From: Casuarius casuarius
Lineage: Eukaryota > Chordata > Aves > Casuariiformes > Casuariidae
Length of the DNA stretch: 64,000 nt
Direction: 5' to 3'
NCBI GenBank assembly: GCA_003342895.1
Contig: PTFA01000035.1
Location: 6,229,459-6,293,458, forward strand
Shown here: piece by piece, positions 1-12,445 of the stretch
How positions within the stretch are numbered: the stretch's first letter is position 1
How the letters are laid out: every line of letters starts with the position of its first letter
Notes under the pieces: model-generated
Databases searched by the model: none
What the model saw: only the letters and a program-made list of their open reading frames with translations
Told to the model about the DNA's origin: nothing
Position numbers and translations under genes: made by a program

Positions 1-1590
1 GCAGCTCTCCTCCTGCTGCCCCGGCAGGCGAGGAAAACCTCGACTCCTTTCCACACAAAGCAATTGCAGGCTGAAGCACAGTCATCTCTGTCCCCATTTT
101 AGCCTGCAGCTGCTCCAGACAGCTTCATGCAGTTGTTCCCTTTATTCTGCTTTACAGAACTTGTTAAAAAACAACAAAAAACCCTCACAAACAACAAAAA
201 AACCCCAGCAAAGCTGGGATCAAGAGCACGTCCTGCCTCCACTCCCCACATAAACACGGGTGTGCAGCATGTTGCCAACGCTCGCCAAGTCAGAGCTGAG
301 ATGTGTGCAGAGGACTCCCAGCAGCCTGACTTGCTTCCACAAAGCAGCATATTTTCCTCCTTTAAAATACTGAGCGTCTTTTATGCTACATTCCCGATGA
401 CTCCCTAGTCTTCAAGAACCCAAGCCTGCAAGGTCACCAGGCTGGAGCACCACAGCGCAGCACTGGCTTAAAACATCACAGTATTGATTTATACTGGAAA
501 TACACGGCTCTTTGTAACAGGATGCATGGAGCCAAAGGGAATGCAGCTGGCGCAACAGGGTTAATTCTGTTCCCCTAACAAAAGCGACATATCACCTCTG
601 CGTGGTTTAACGCTGGACTTCTCAGCCAAAGACCGCAAGACAGGACTAGCTGCAGTACAGCTCCTCAACGGGGGAATGGGAAGGGAAGGAACAAGAGGGT
701 TTAATTTGGAAGAGAAGGAAAATGAACTAGCCCATTTTCTTTTAACATCGAGTAGGAGATGGGGGGGAAACATGGACAAGCTAAAAAAAATGGTGGTCCA
801 GTCTGATGTCAGCTGTCTGATGAATTGCTAGTACTTTACTAAGGCACGAGAAATCGAGAGAAGACGAGAAATCACCAGATCCTCCCTAGGCACTAGGAGG
901 TCCTACAAACAGCTTGGAGATGAGACTATTTTGTCCTGGATCATTTTTAAACCATTGCCGGGATCCACACGCCGCAGGGGAGGAGTGGCCGGCCAGACCC
1001 ACCTAGCACAGGACCCATCTCCGCACCGCCTGTGCCAGAGCCGCCCAGCCCCACGGTGGAGTGGGGCAGCGGCCGGTGCTCGAGCCTCCCGTGGAGGCCA
1101 AGGCTTCCCTGGGTACACAAGGTGCCTCAGAGCACCCAACCAAAGCTAGAGCTCCCAAAAACCCGCCTGGCGCTCACCCCGCAGATCCAAGGCTAGCACA
1201 CTAGGTGGATGGGCCACACGTTCATTCAGTACAGGCACAGGCACCATCCTGTTTTTCCGTAGGTGTTGTTTAGCCAGACGCTGACACAATCCGGAAGGTT
1301 TTGTTCTCGAAAGGGGCATACACCTACCTGCAGGGCAAGCACGAGCACCACCAGCAGACTGTTATCGGAAGGGAGGTTACCATCAAGGATGCCAGAGTCA
1401 AGTTGAGAAATTTGAAGTTTACTCACACCCTCCTACCCTCACCCTGAAACAATGCTATAAACACTCCCCAAAGCCCTTCCAGGACTATTCTGAATACCTC
1501 GACCAATTCAAGCATATCCTTCCACCGGCAGAAAAAAGGTGAGCGAGAGCAGACAAATTTATTGTTTGTTAATTCTTCTTCCCTCCCCAG

Positions 1591-1647
1591 ACAGAGGGTC
1601 TGTGTTGACAGACACTGGAGGATGCTGACGGTTTAGCACCTGCTCAG
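1591..1647 (+). other. Candidate 57-bp internal non-coding exon
   Basis: The segment is preceded by a strong acceptor (TTCTTCTTCCCTCCCCAG, ending 1590) and followed by an excellent donor (CTCAG/GTGAGTTT at 1648). All three plus frames contain a stop within it (TGA, TAG and TGA), so if real it belongs to an untranslated leader or a long non-coding RNA. Paired signals of this quality 57 bases apart are uncommon but do occur by chance. No partner exon is identified. Confidence 0.25.
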
Positions 1648-2974
1648 GTGAGTTTATCTGCTTGGAGGAAGTTAGCTAATACCCTACGAACCTTCAGTCT
1701 TCAATGCGACAGGTATGTGGCACTAACAGTCACAGCAACTACTGATAAGCAGAACAGGAGGAGGGAGAGAGAGAAAGCAGCAAGGCTCCACTTTCCATTC
1801 CAGCATCCCTCCTACCAGCAGCCTGCAGAAATCTGGAATAGCGGGAATAGTTTATCTTCTTCCTACAGGTGAAAAATTATGTCTCCTCCACCTTACCCAG
1901 CTGCAACAAAAACAAGTGCTCCTCCAACAGAAGAAAGCCTTCTGCTCTCCGCATTCTGGGAGAAGAAATATTTGTTTATTGCTTCACTGTTAATGCTGAT
2001 TCATCCAAAAATTAGAAGCCCTTGCCACCACAATTCTTCTAAAACATAATAATCAAAACCCTGCCTGTCAGGTTAATTACAGTTAAATAGAAAATCATTA
2101 AACCATTACCAGAAAAACAGCGCACAATCCAAGAATGCCTCCAGGCCAAACACACCAGCCGCTCGCTCTTTCCAGCGGCTGACACAGAGGAGGGAGATTG
2201 GCTAAGAGGATATTAATATAAACACAGTTGTTTGAGCTACATGGTCTCCTGCCAGAGAGCAGAAACCAGAAAATACTCAACTGCCAGCTGTTAGGACAGA
2301 ATTTGGTCTGCTGGGATCTCAAATCCTTTACTCTCATTTACACTTTGACTTGAAGACTGAGCTGAGGCACTGCAAGCTCAGCAAGTCCGTCACAGGCGAG
2401 GGGAAAGAGCCTGTGGGGCTTGGAAGGAAAAGAAGGAGCAACTGGTGACTAGCGCTGTAAAACCTTGGGTACACAGAGGAGGCAAGAGATGCCACAAACC
2501 GGAGTGAAGCAAGGGAGCCAGTGAAAATATACTGATTGCACCTGGAGTTATGCTTCTGTGAAAGGGGAGAGAGACCTCTAAAGCACCATGCTATACGTAT
2601 GCTTCTTTTGGCATTCAACTCAGTCCTTCCTCTGTTCAGCAGGTACAACTTGCACCACTAACGGAACGGCACTCTCCCACTTTTTCCCAAGTGCCAGGTT
2701 CAGACCTTTCCAGGTTCCTGCCCTTTGCAGGCCTGTTGAGACAGGGGCCACGAAACGTGGCATCACTGGAGCTAGAGGGGATCTGCACAGTCCCCGTCTC
2801 CAACAAAATGATCCTTGTTTGGACTTGACGTTGGCACAGCAGCTGGCAAAGCAACACACGGAGCGCCCCAGGAAAACCCCAGAGTGGAAGAATTAAATGG
2901 TATGTTTCTCTGAAGACACGCTTAGTTTCAGAAGACCACAAAATCTCCTTGTAATTCACAGGGCCCTACTGAGA

Positions 2975-3110
2975 TGGAACAGAGCTGTCTCCATTTTATG
3001 GAGGCATGAAGAAGCGAGGTGATTTGCCTCAAGTCAGAATAAAGAATGGAGCAAAAATGTCATTCCCAGATTAGCAGCCTTGTTTTGAACCATGCTTTTT
3101 CCCCTAGCAG
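2975..3110 (-). mobile_element. MIR-like SINE fragment
   Basis: The plus strand carries CCATTTTATGGAGGCATGAA, then GAGGTGATTTGCCTCAAGTCAG and later a decayed run to about 3100. This follows the order of the complement of the MIR core: CATTTTACAGATGAGGAAAC, then GTTAAGTGACTTGCCCAAGG, then the cysteine-tRNA-like side. The match is diverged, as expected for an element that predates amniote divergence. Boundaries are approximate. Confidence 0.55.
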
Positions 3111-3699
3111 CCTGAATACTCTCAGCAAGTGATCGTTTCCTTGGTCAATGCTTAGAATTTGCACAGCTTCAGCTATCAATTACCCATTCAGGATGAATTG
3201 CCAATGCATCTACGCCATCAATAAAAACGCAGCACCTACGTACAACAATCAAGAGAAATTTTTCCAGGAAACAGCAAGCACAGCTGGACCAACTGTGCAG
3301 AGAGGAATGTCCTCAAATGGGTGTGTTATAATATAAAAGGATATAATATAATATAGAAGGATGCCCTTTTTATCAGGCATCAGGTCTGCTCAGGTCAGGG
3401 AGAACAAGCCACAGAGGTAGGAATCTTTTTAAGACTGCAAACGTAGTGCAATTAGCCTGCAGTCACGCTAGCATTTGCGAGATGAGCACAAGCAGTTCTG
3501 AGATGACACAGAGGCATGCTCTGAACATCTTCTTTTAAAACTATCCTGTGGTTGTGGCTAGCATCTCAGTAAAAGCTGTTCACATGAGGCTGAGTAGAAA
3601 GCACTTCCCAAGCTCGTAATGACTCAGCCCAGCTCACACGGCAGCTTGCACGCTGCCAGCCTACAGCTGGTACGTGGTCCGACACACGGCACGCACAAA

Positions 3700-3735
3700 G
3701 GCACACACAGAGGCACACACAGAGGCGCACACGGG
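3700..3735. repeat. 12-bp minisatellite-like repeat (GGCACACACAGA)
   Basis: Two exact units (3700-3711 and 3712-3723) and a third diverged unit (3724-3735) occur inside a wider CA-rich stretch starting near 3680. It is a short tandem repeat with no evident function. Confidence 0.85.
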
Positions 3736-5718
3736 TGCGACCAAGAACCACATGGACAAAGGAGAGAGATGGCCAACCTCTAATCCTAGCGCAAGCGCAG
3801 CACCCGAGGGAAGGGAAGGCCCACTTTTGCTGCGTGGTTTCAGAGCACGCTCCTCACTATACTGAGCATCCACAGGGCAGGTTGGGTACCACAGATCACA
3901 GGGATAATCTGCATGAGCATATAGCAGGGAAATTGTCTGCAAGTATCCTTGTGTCATGGGGAACGTAATTTGTATATACATAGGCATATACATATTCATA
4001 GTTCCAGGAGTTGGAATCACTCCAAACCAAATAGACCAAATATGAATATATTTACCTTCATCATGATGGTTACTTTGTCATCAGCTGAAGACCCAAAACT
4101 CACATGGTCAGTTAATAAGCCTGTCATGGTACCCTGGACCATATGCTGTGTAGGAAGGAACACGGAGCTGGTACTCACTGGACTGTTGCTCAAGGGCAGC
4201 TGCACCCACTGGTCACCACTTGGATATCCCAGAACCGAGCAAAACTTTCCCTGCAATTGCAGCACAGACTCCAAGCGCCAGGCAAGGACCAGACACAAAG
4301 TAACAGAATTGTCTGCAACTTCATTTACTTCCCTCTGCCAGCTTTTCTAATTCAAATGCAGAAGGAAAGAAGCCAAACAGAAGGTCAGGCAGGGCAGCGG
4401 ACCAAAGCGAACAAGGAAGAAAGAAGAGAAAGAGGGACTAGAGGTTAGGGGGGACAAACGCAACAGGAACAGGGATTGACGGGTCCGTCAGAGAAGGAGA
4501 AGATGTGGGAATGAAGATGTCTGAGTAAAGGAGGACTACCTGACCCAGGGGAGCGGAACACGGAGAACAGAAGATGGCTCTGCTGGGAACTGGAACAAAG
4601 TACCGAGGGGCTTCAGATCAACTTGTCCTCCCCACCGATGATCTACACAGAGGATCAGTGTTTCATTGCCACTGCCCGCTGGTCACTCAAGTGGCAGAAA
4701 GCTGCATGGTGGACTTTGGAGCCCAACACTGGACAGAATAGCTCCCTCCTCTCCCTCCAGATCTGATAAACATTATAATCCCGTGCCTCGTTTTGCCACA
4801 GGACACTTTCCTCACGCAACAGAAGTGCTCTCTAAATGAGAACATTGAAGCAAGCTTCTTCCTGTTTTTTCAGTGAAGAAGTTAAGCATGTAGTAAATAA
4901 GGCATTAAAGCCCAAATGAAGTGTCAGGGCAAAGGCAAATTAAAGCTGCCAGAGAGAAGTGACTCCTGCCCCGCCTCTGTTAGAACTGCTGTGACACCAA
5001 ACATCTTAAAAATCAGTTTTTCGTATTCCTTATTGTCAGACGTTTGCACCAGGTCAGACCCACAATCTTGTCTGCACACGGGCTGAGTGCTCAGCACCAA
5101 AACTGAGTTCCACAGAAGTCAGATTATTAGGCACTATGCATTTAGAGGCGTCAGGTCCCGGCAATCTCCCAGCAGAAAACCCAAAATCACCTGGGGACCC
5201 TACGTGTGCCGCAGGTGTCTCCATCTGTACCAAGATGCTTTCCTATCAACACGCTATGAATGGAGGTACACAGACATTCACGAGGGGCACCTCAGAGAAG
5301 CCTATTAGAGAACTTATGGTTGTGTCCTGGGGCAGTGCTTAAGTGCACAGAGAATAGAGCATCGTCTCAGAGCAGCAAGGAGGAGGAAAAAAAAAATTCA
5401 TTTTGTACAAGCAAGGCATTTACAAGCTGGAAAAAAGCTGTAAAATTATGTAATCAGAAGCTGTAGCACACATTTAAAGATACATTTGGGCTATGTAAAT
5501 GACTTAAATAGTGGTCTATCTTGCATTTTGAGCACCTGACTTTACAGCCCTTCTCTTGCGCTATTAAGACCCATGTCTGAGAGCTTAACAGTTCCACAAG
5601 GACCCAGTACTACTTGATAAGCCTCCCATTAATACCAGGTAAACTGTTGCATTTATATTTAAGTTTTTGAAGTGCCTGATACTACTAGGATACCAACTCT
5701 GCTACAAAACAGAATGGG

Positions 5719-5738
5719 AAAAAAAAAAAAAAAAAAAA
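5719..5738. repeat. Poly(A) tract, 20 A
   Basis: An uninterrupted run of 20 A. It could be the tail of an old retroposed sequence or a simple homopolymer. I see no target-site duplication or recognisable retrocopy beside it. Confidence 0.95.
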
Positions 5739-8700
5739 GACATGCACATTACACTCACTTTGATGGGATGTGACTTCGCTTGGCCTAATGCCCTCAGCTC
5801 AAGAGGCCATTGCTCACCTTTACTTATTCAATCACTTCACAATGCTACGCAAGAAAGACCTGGGACACCAACCACTGCTGAAACTACACGAGCAGAAAGC
5901 AAGAATTTCAGAGCGAATTACACAAGTCCTTTCATTCTCATTTAAGAGCCCTTCTCCCTTTATTAAAGCAACTTTTAGGACATGCCTAGGACTACTGCGG
6001 ACCGCTACGATTCACGCCAGCTACATTCCCTCCTCTGTGCAGCTTACACCTAGACAGAAAAATCATCTCGACCTTGGAAAAACAGGTCTTTGCAAACACT
6101 GGACAAATTCAATGGCATTGCAGAAGACAGAGAAATTCAGATGCCAGCCCCTGAATACGAAGGAGCGGAAGAGGAAGTACTCACCCAGCTCGTGCGGAAC
6201 CAGCAGCAACTCCGACAGCGTTTCACCCTCAGGGAAGCCAGCCCGTGCACAGCATGCCAACCCACATGTGAGACTAACTAGCCCACAAGCTGAGGATAAA
6301 ACACAGAACTGGCAGGATCCTTCCTCCACTGGGCACAGAGAAGAGGCTCAGAGGCCAAGAAAGCAGAGAGAAGCGCAGGCACTGAGGCAGTGCCTTTGGC
6401 AGGAATCTGGGGAGGATGCGATCGCTGCCTGGCACATCCGAGACTGCGAGACCTTAACCTCTGTTACCCAGGAACACCCCTCAAGGGCCGGAACTGAAAC
6501 GCTCGTTACTGACTGCTATCTTCGCCGCAGGCCAGGGGAAGCGCGCACCTTAGCCGTAGCAGCAATAGGACATGACAGCTAAGAAATCTCCCATTATTGC
6601 CACCACCTCCCTGTTAACAGGGCTAGAAACTTGTCTGTTCGGGAGGCAAGTTCAAGCAGTGCCTTGTCTTCCCGCTTCACAAGAGGCGGCTCCCAGCAGG
6701 ATGCAACCTAGCAGCAAGGCAGAGGGACAGCTGACCCCACGCAACAGCTCCCACGGCATCCAGATTTCAGGTGGGAGCTGCATCAAGGCCAGGAAGAAAG
6801 ACTATCTATGCAAATCATGGCTAAGCCAATTGCTTTTACCCAGAAGCAGCCTCATCCGGCAATGTCTCACTAGGATCCTTTCTTCAGACCTATCAGCTTT
6901 GCAGAAATAATTTTCCTCACCACTTTCCACAGACAAGGCACTACAAGCATGAACAATACTTCCATTTCAGGCTCAGCTGCCTTGATCCTCTTCCCCAAAC
7001 CAGAGGTGAAAAACTGCTCTTTTTCAGTTAATAATACTGAAGTAGCTTCTCCCTAGCTTCTCTCCTCCAGGCTTTGGTTAACCCTTTATAAGGGGGTAGT
7101 TTATACAACCCATCCACTCTGCTTCCTCATCTACCTGCTGCGCCCAAGACGGCATGAACCAGTACTCAAGATGGCTTTCTGTCCAGTGCTCAGAGACAGG
7201 CCTGCAGCATCACCTTTGGGAGAGAGACTCTTTTGGGGAAAAAAGAAACACATATGGACTGGTACACCTATCTTTTGACACAAACACATACCTAATAGTC
7301 TTAAGGTAGCTGCCTATAAAAAGTTCATTAAAATTACTTTTAACAGTAATAATAGCTAACCTCAGTTTTGGAAGGATGGAAGAAGGACAACTACAGAGAA
7401 GAAAAAAAGAAATGTCTAGACCCATTCTGCTTCTAATTCTAGAGGTTTTTTTTCATGGAATCTAAGAGAAAAAGGCAAAGGATGTGTGTGGGCTCAGAGG
7501 CTCCCAAGGATGAGAGACCCAAAGGTGAGCCAGCTCCTAGGAGACAGCTGCTTAGGAGCAGACCCCACTATGTTCTGGCAGGAGCTGTGGGGGCTCCAAC
7601 ACACCAGAATCTGGTACCTGTTTAACAATAAATAAATAAGGTATGTGGGGCAAAAGGCTAAGAGGAGCAATACTGGCAGGGGGAGAAGGTTTCTTGGAGC
7701 ATGTGATTAGGCTGGCATTTGGGTAAAGAAAAAAAGGTGTGCAGACTTTGTCTTCTGGGCATGCCTGCAAGACGCTCTTTAGGCTGCTGATCTAAGAAAC
7801 ACTTAAAAATAATTGCAAGATTATGACATGCGGTATTCAAAGAGGCAATACCTGTGGGGTATGCTCAGACTGGGAGAAGTAGAACGTGATTACCTCCTTG
7901 CACAACCTGAGCATTTTTATTTTAGTAAAATGAGCCAACTATGGAAAAGGATAGCGATGAAATCCCCACCAACAGCATCAGCCTGTGGTTGCTGAAATTC
8001 AGGCAGCTGAGTTTAGGGAAAAAATGGTAAGCTAGGCTCTCCAAAAGTAATCACGGCCTTGCCGAGCCCTCCGAGCACCAGGTGACTAGAGATGCCACGT
8101 GCAGGAACGAGCACGCATGCCGCAGTCCTCAGGACGCAGGGGCTCACAGTGACACACGCTCGTGGCCGCTGCACACTCGCGCCGCTCCTTGAGAGCCACA
8201 GATGGGGTTCTTCACACCCCGGGGTGGTTTTCTTCCAGGTTAGTGAGTTAAAGCAACCATGGGGGATCTGCAAGCGACAGAGCTGTAGTGATCAAGAAGA
8301 GGCCGGGGGAAGAGCAAGACAGCACGGATGGGAGCTGGGAAGAGAGAGCGAGGTCTTCGGACAGCAACAGATGCTGCTCCAGCATGAATTAACCTAAATT
8401 AAGAGTGTCCACATTGAGGCTTAACACAGGTTTCTGGCTTCAAGTTCTAATTTAAATTAGTTGCCTTTTCTGAACTTCTCTCCTTAGATTGTAACTATAT
8501 GATTATCCATCCATCTAATTAAAAAGTCCACAAATTTCTAATAAAACATTTATCTGATTACATTACCATAATAACGAGGAGAATTTCCCACCTTAAAGCA
8601 TGTATTTCACTGCAAAACACCACTCACTTTCAGATGGACAACGCTGGCGTTTTTCCACAGTGATTTACCTGAACACTACAATGAAACACAAAGCTGATCT

Positions 8701-9539
8701 CATCTCTCTAAAACGCCCATCAGGAACCCTTCCCCAGGGTCCAGCCAAAATCAGAGACTGGTGGCTTGCGAATGGACTGGTTACACGTGTGAATTTTGAA
8801 CTACAAACCTGCGAGAGATGGTCATGAGAACCTGTTCTTGGGATTTCTCCCTGGTTGCCAGGGATCACAATCACAGCAAGAACAGAGTGACAGGACCTCC
8901 ATATCACCTGCACTTACCTAGAGCAAAAGTGGAAAGAGAAGCAGCATCCAAAGCTGAGTGAGGAAAGACAGAAAGGAGCTACGTCTCATTTCTAAGTGAA
9001 CTTGATTTTTACCTCAAGTGCAGGTTTGGAGTAGTTCTCACTCTGTTTTTAAAAAGGTGCTCCTAAACACACGTGAAACTGCTGAACCCCATCCAAAATA
9101 CCTAAAACATTCTCAGGCCACACCCACACCAGATTGTAAAGGAACTAAAGAAAAGAGAGCACATAGCGACTGCTATGAAAATTAGCAGATAAATCTAAAG
9201 AGTGAGATTCCTTCTTTGTGTTTCTCCATCTGCCTTCCCTCCCTAGAGCTCATCCCACTTTTCAGCCCCCCTGTTACAAAGCCCAGTCTTGCAGCGAGGC
9301 TCAGCACAGCCAACACCATGAAGGTCCATAAACAGAACACATTGGGCCATTACTCGAAGTCAAGTGCTGGCTACATTTTCAGGCTTTTCAATCCACAGGT
9401 GAACTATTCATCCTGTGCTTCAGAGTTATTCTTTAAACACACATCAAAGTTTGAAGAGCAAGGAAGTTCCAGCCATCTCAAAGTCACCAACTTGTATCAT
9501 AAACAGAAAGTCTGACTAACTCATCATGCAATTCATTGT

Positions 9540-10620
9540 TGAGTTAAAGCGTTCTCCCAATGTTGCTCTTTCTTCTTTTCCGGGTTGCCACTCCCACGTC
9601 TCTCAAAACCAGCCTTTGCAAGTCGCAGGCGTAAATAACATTTCTCTCCGTCAATCCCCTCTTTGTCGCCTGGAATTCCCCTTCCTCCCTGACACCAAAA
9701 CATGTCCTTGGGACTATTTGCTTCGTCTCTGCTTGAGATTCCTTCAAGCTGAATCCCTTCTCTGTTCCACTCATCTCCTCGATCCTGGACAGTCCTTTTC
9801 AATCTTAAATCCACTTTGCCACTCCTTCCTACACTAGATACCCTGTTTACCTTATTCCTGCAAAGAGCTCCAGCCTCCATCATACTTCTTTCCATGATCG
9901 GGCCTTTCTCCACAAAGCAGCTCCGTGAAGAACACTGTCTGATACCATCTTTATTACATGTTCCTTTCCTTCTCTCGACCACCAGCCTTTGGTGTCTTTC
10001 GAGCACACACATTGTCATTTTCTCCCTCACTACACTCAGGTTACCCATAGTTTCTCTTACCCAAGACGACTCTTCCTCCCAGCTTCCAAAAGCACGTCAT
10101 CACCTCCAAAATCCTAAAGAAGCTCTCCTTTGAAGCTACATGCCGCCATAGTTTTCAGACTACTCTGCTTCTCATTTCTGATGCCTTCAAGCTGCCTTGA
10201 CTATTTTGTCCTTAGCTTCTGTCTATATTCTCTGGTCCAAAAGATTACTCCAGAGCAACAGTGATCATCTCCAGGTTAACACAAAACCCTCCTTAACATG
10301 CACATCCTCCTTCATTGCTCCAGTATCTTCCCTGGGTCACCTTTCCCTTTTTGTTTCTTTATTTCAATGAGTCGGTGCTTTTCTGGCCTACAATGAGCAC
10401 TCCTTCCACAACCCAACTGGCCACATTTAACCCTGGAAGGCGTCAACAGACTGGGAGTAAGAAAAGGGGGAAAAAAAATCCCTTTTTTTCCCCTCGCTGC
10501 ACTAAATCCCAAGCAACTTTGCCCACTTTCATTACATTTGCACTGGTTAATACCAAATCCCACTTCTCAGTGCCCTCCTTCACACAATCCTCACGTTTGC
10601 AAACACCCCCTTAATGATAC
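9540..10620. repeat. Pyrimidine-rich block, possibly an ancient LINE (L2/L3-like) remnant
   Basis: For more than 1 kb the plus strand is strongly C/T-biased with short words such as CTCCTTCCTACACT, CCTTCCTCCCTGACACC and CACTTTGCCACTCC, unlike the mixed composition on both sides. This style resembles the 3' region of old vertebrate L2/L3-type LINEs, but I could not line up a continuous consensus. It could instead be a decayed pyrimidine-rich tract of other origin. Open frames on either strand here carry no recognisable domain. Confidence 0.3.
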
Positions 10621-12279
10621 CAGTAGGCTGTCAGTATTTTGTATAAAGGTCTTTAGCTAGCCCATAAGCATACCAGCAAAACTCCTTCTTCGAGGCTGGG
10701 AAAGGTCCCTTTAAAACAATGGAAGTATAATATCGTGAAGTGCTAGGTAATAAAATCCTGGAAAATCAAATACATAAGAGAAAATGTTTTCCATTTGGCC
10801 CAGTATGGATTTTCTCAACTTTTTTCTCTCTGGATTCTGTCCTGCTTGGGAAATTTGGGGGGAGGGGTGCAATACCTGTCCCACCACTGTATGTTGAAAG
10901 TAACTTATAGAATATAACTTACTGGCAATTCCTTTCCAGAAAGCGTTTTACTCAGAAAGGCATAAGGCAGCTTAGTAAGCAGAGCTACACATATTCTATA
11001 AATTCCATCAAGTTTTGGAAGGAATTTGTTAAAGCGGAACTGGTGACTCTTTTACGGTCTCCCCAGGAAAGCTCCACTCTTTTATTGGCATAAACATTTG
11101 TAGAAAGTGAATTTCAAGACTGCAAGAACAACTATTAACAGGAAATGAACTTTGAATTCACAGACTATATCTGTCCTGGAAGAAACCAAGATCCATGAAA
11201 CACCTTCCAGGCCCTCATAAAACATACGCAGTATTTCAATCAAACTTGCCCATGAAAAATCAGTACAGAGAAGCCAGAGCACAAGGTTTACATCTCTGCT
11301 GATGGATCTCAGTTATGACATGCCCAGCTCCCTCACAATTCTTCATACTCAATCTCTAATGGAGAAATAAAAGCTGGGTTAAGATTTATATTGACATATA
11401 AATAATATTAAAATCTAAAAACTATAATCTTGTACATCCAGATCTCTAATTTCCATAGGATCCCTTGCAAGCACAAAAGGTTGCAGGATTAGCGTCAGGT
11501 CATAAAGAGAATCAAGAACTAACGCCCTAATTATCCATCTCTGGACAGCAGTAAAATCTTCAAGTTATGCAGAACTAAGCTTTTATTTCTTAATTAGAAC
11601 ACAAGCCAAATACCTCAAAAAAAGATGAAATCCTAACATCCCAATTTAGCTCACACAGGAACATCCTCACTTGGGTAAAACAAGCAAAAGGAGCAGCTTT
11701 GAAACATTGATTCGATGTGCCACACCAATGGCACACATTCAGGAATAACCCAGGGAGCACAGTGATTATTTGTCCACTCTGAAAAACGTAGTCCAAAATT
11801 AAAAGTTCTAAGTCAAATTCGCAAATACTCTTGATAGACAAGGCAACTCAGGTAACAGGAAAATCTCTTCTCTGATCTATCAGAGTACATTTTCAAGTAC
11901 ACTTTGACCCTGTCAAAGACCTAGAAGTCCTTGAAAGCCTCGCAATTTTGCGTCCATTCTTTGGAAATGAATTGGTTTAAGATGCTCTGTGCCTAATTAC
12001 TGTTTAGAAGGCACGTGGAACTCTACATTATCCTCCATTTAGTAGCCTTTCCTGAGGGCTATGTCTTATAAAGAAATTTAGAAAAACAGAGAAACTGTTG
12101 TTATTCTGGTATTGTGAATTAAAGGCTATTTCAAGATAAAAGCATTTCCTCAAGATTCATTATCTGCAGGGGGAAAACAATGACCAGAGATCTCTTAGTC
12201 CCCAAGAGATCCACTTTAGTAAAATAGTTATCATTGCTGCAAGATTGCCATGACAATCTTTTATTGTCATTCCATCCCA

Positions 12280-12445
12280 TTGTTATATTGTCGACACATT
12301 TTTCTGATCGACTGCAAACGGTGTTGGTACGCATAGGGTATTTCCAGAAAAATCTAGCGATTGCAGGCAGGCTGCTTTGAACCACTCTGATTTTCCAATC
12401 AGCGAATGCTATATTATTATGGCACAAAAGACAAGCCATAACGCA
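12280..12445. promoter_or_regulatory. CpG-retaining AT-rich block, candidate conserved non-coding element
   Basis: In an AT-rich setting without island character, at least seven CG dinucleotides occur within about 165 bases (words such as TGTCGACACA, GATCGACTGC, AAACGGTG, TACGCATAG, AGCGATTG). CG normally decays in methylated vertebrate DNA, so retention hints at constraint or hypomethylation. A 168-codon open frame crosses it on the minus strand (12637 to 12131), but it has no recognisable domain and I do not call it a gene. Confidence 0.2.

Noticed and set aside
1226..1426. Minus-strand frame with a good donor (CAG/GTAGGTG, plus coordinates near 1326-1332)
   Set aside because: There is no convincing acceptor upstream on the minus strand and no recognisable peptide, so it is not called an exon.
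5770..6582. 270-codon open frame on the plus strand
   Set aside because: It does not begin at an ATG in a clear context, follows a poly(A) run, and encodes nothing recognisable. I treat it as a chance frame in non-coding DNA.
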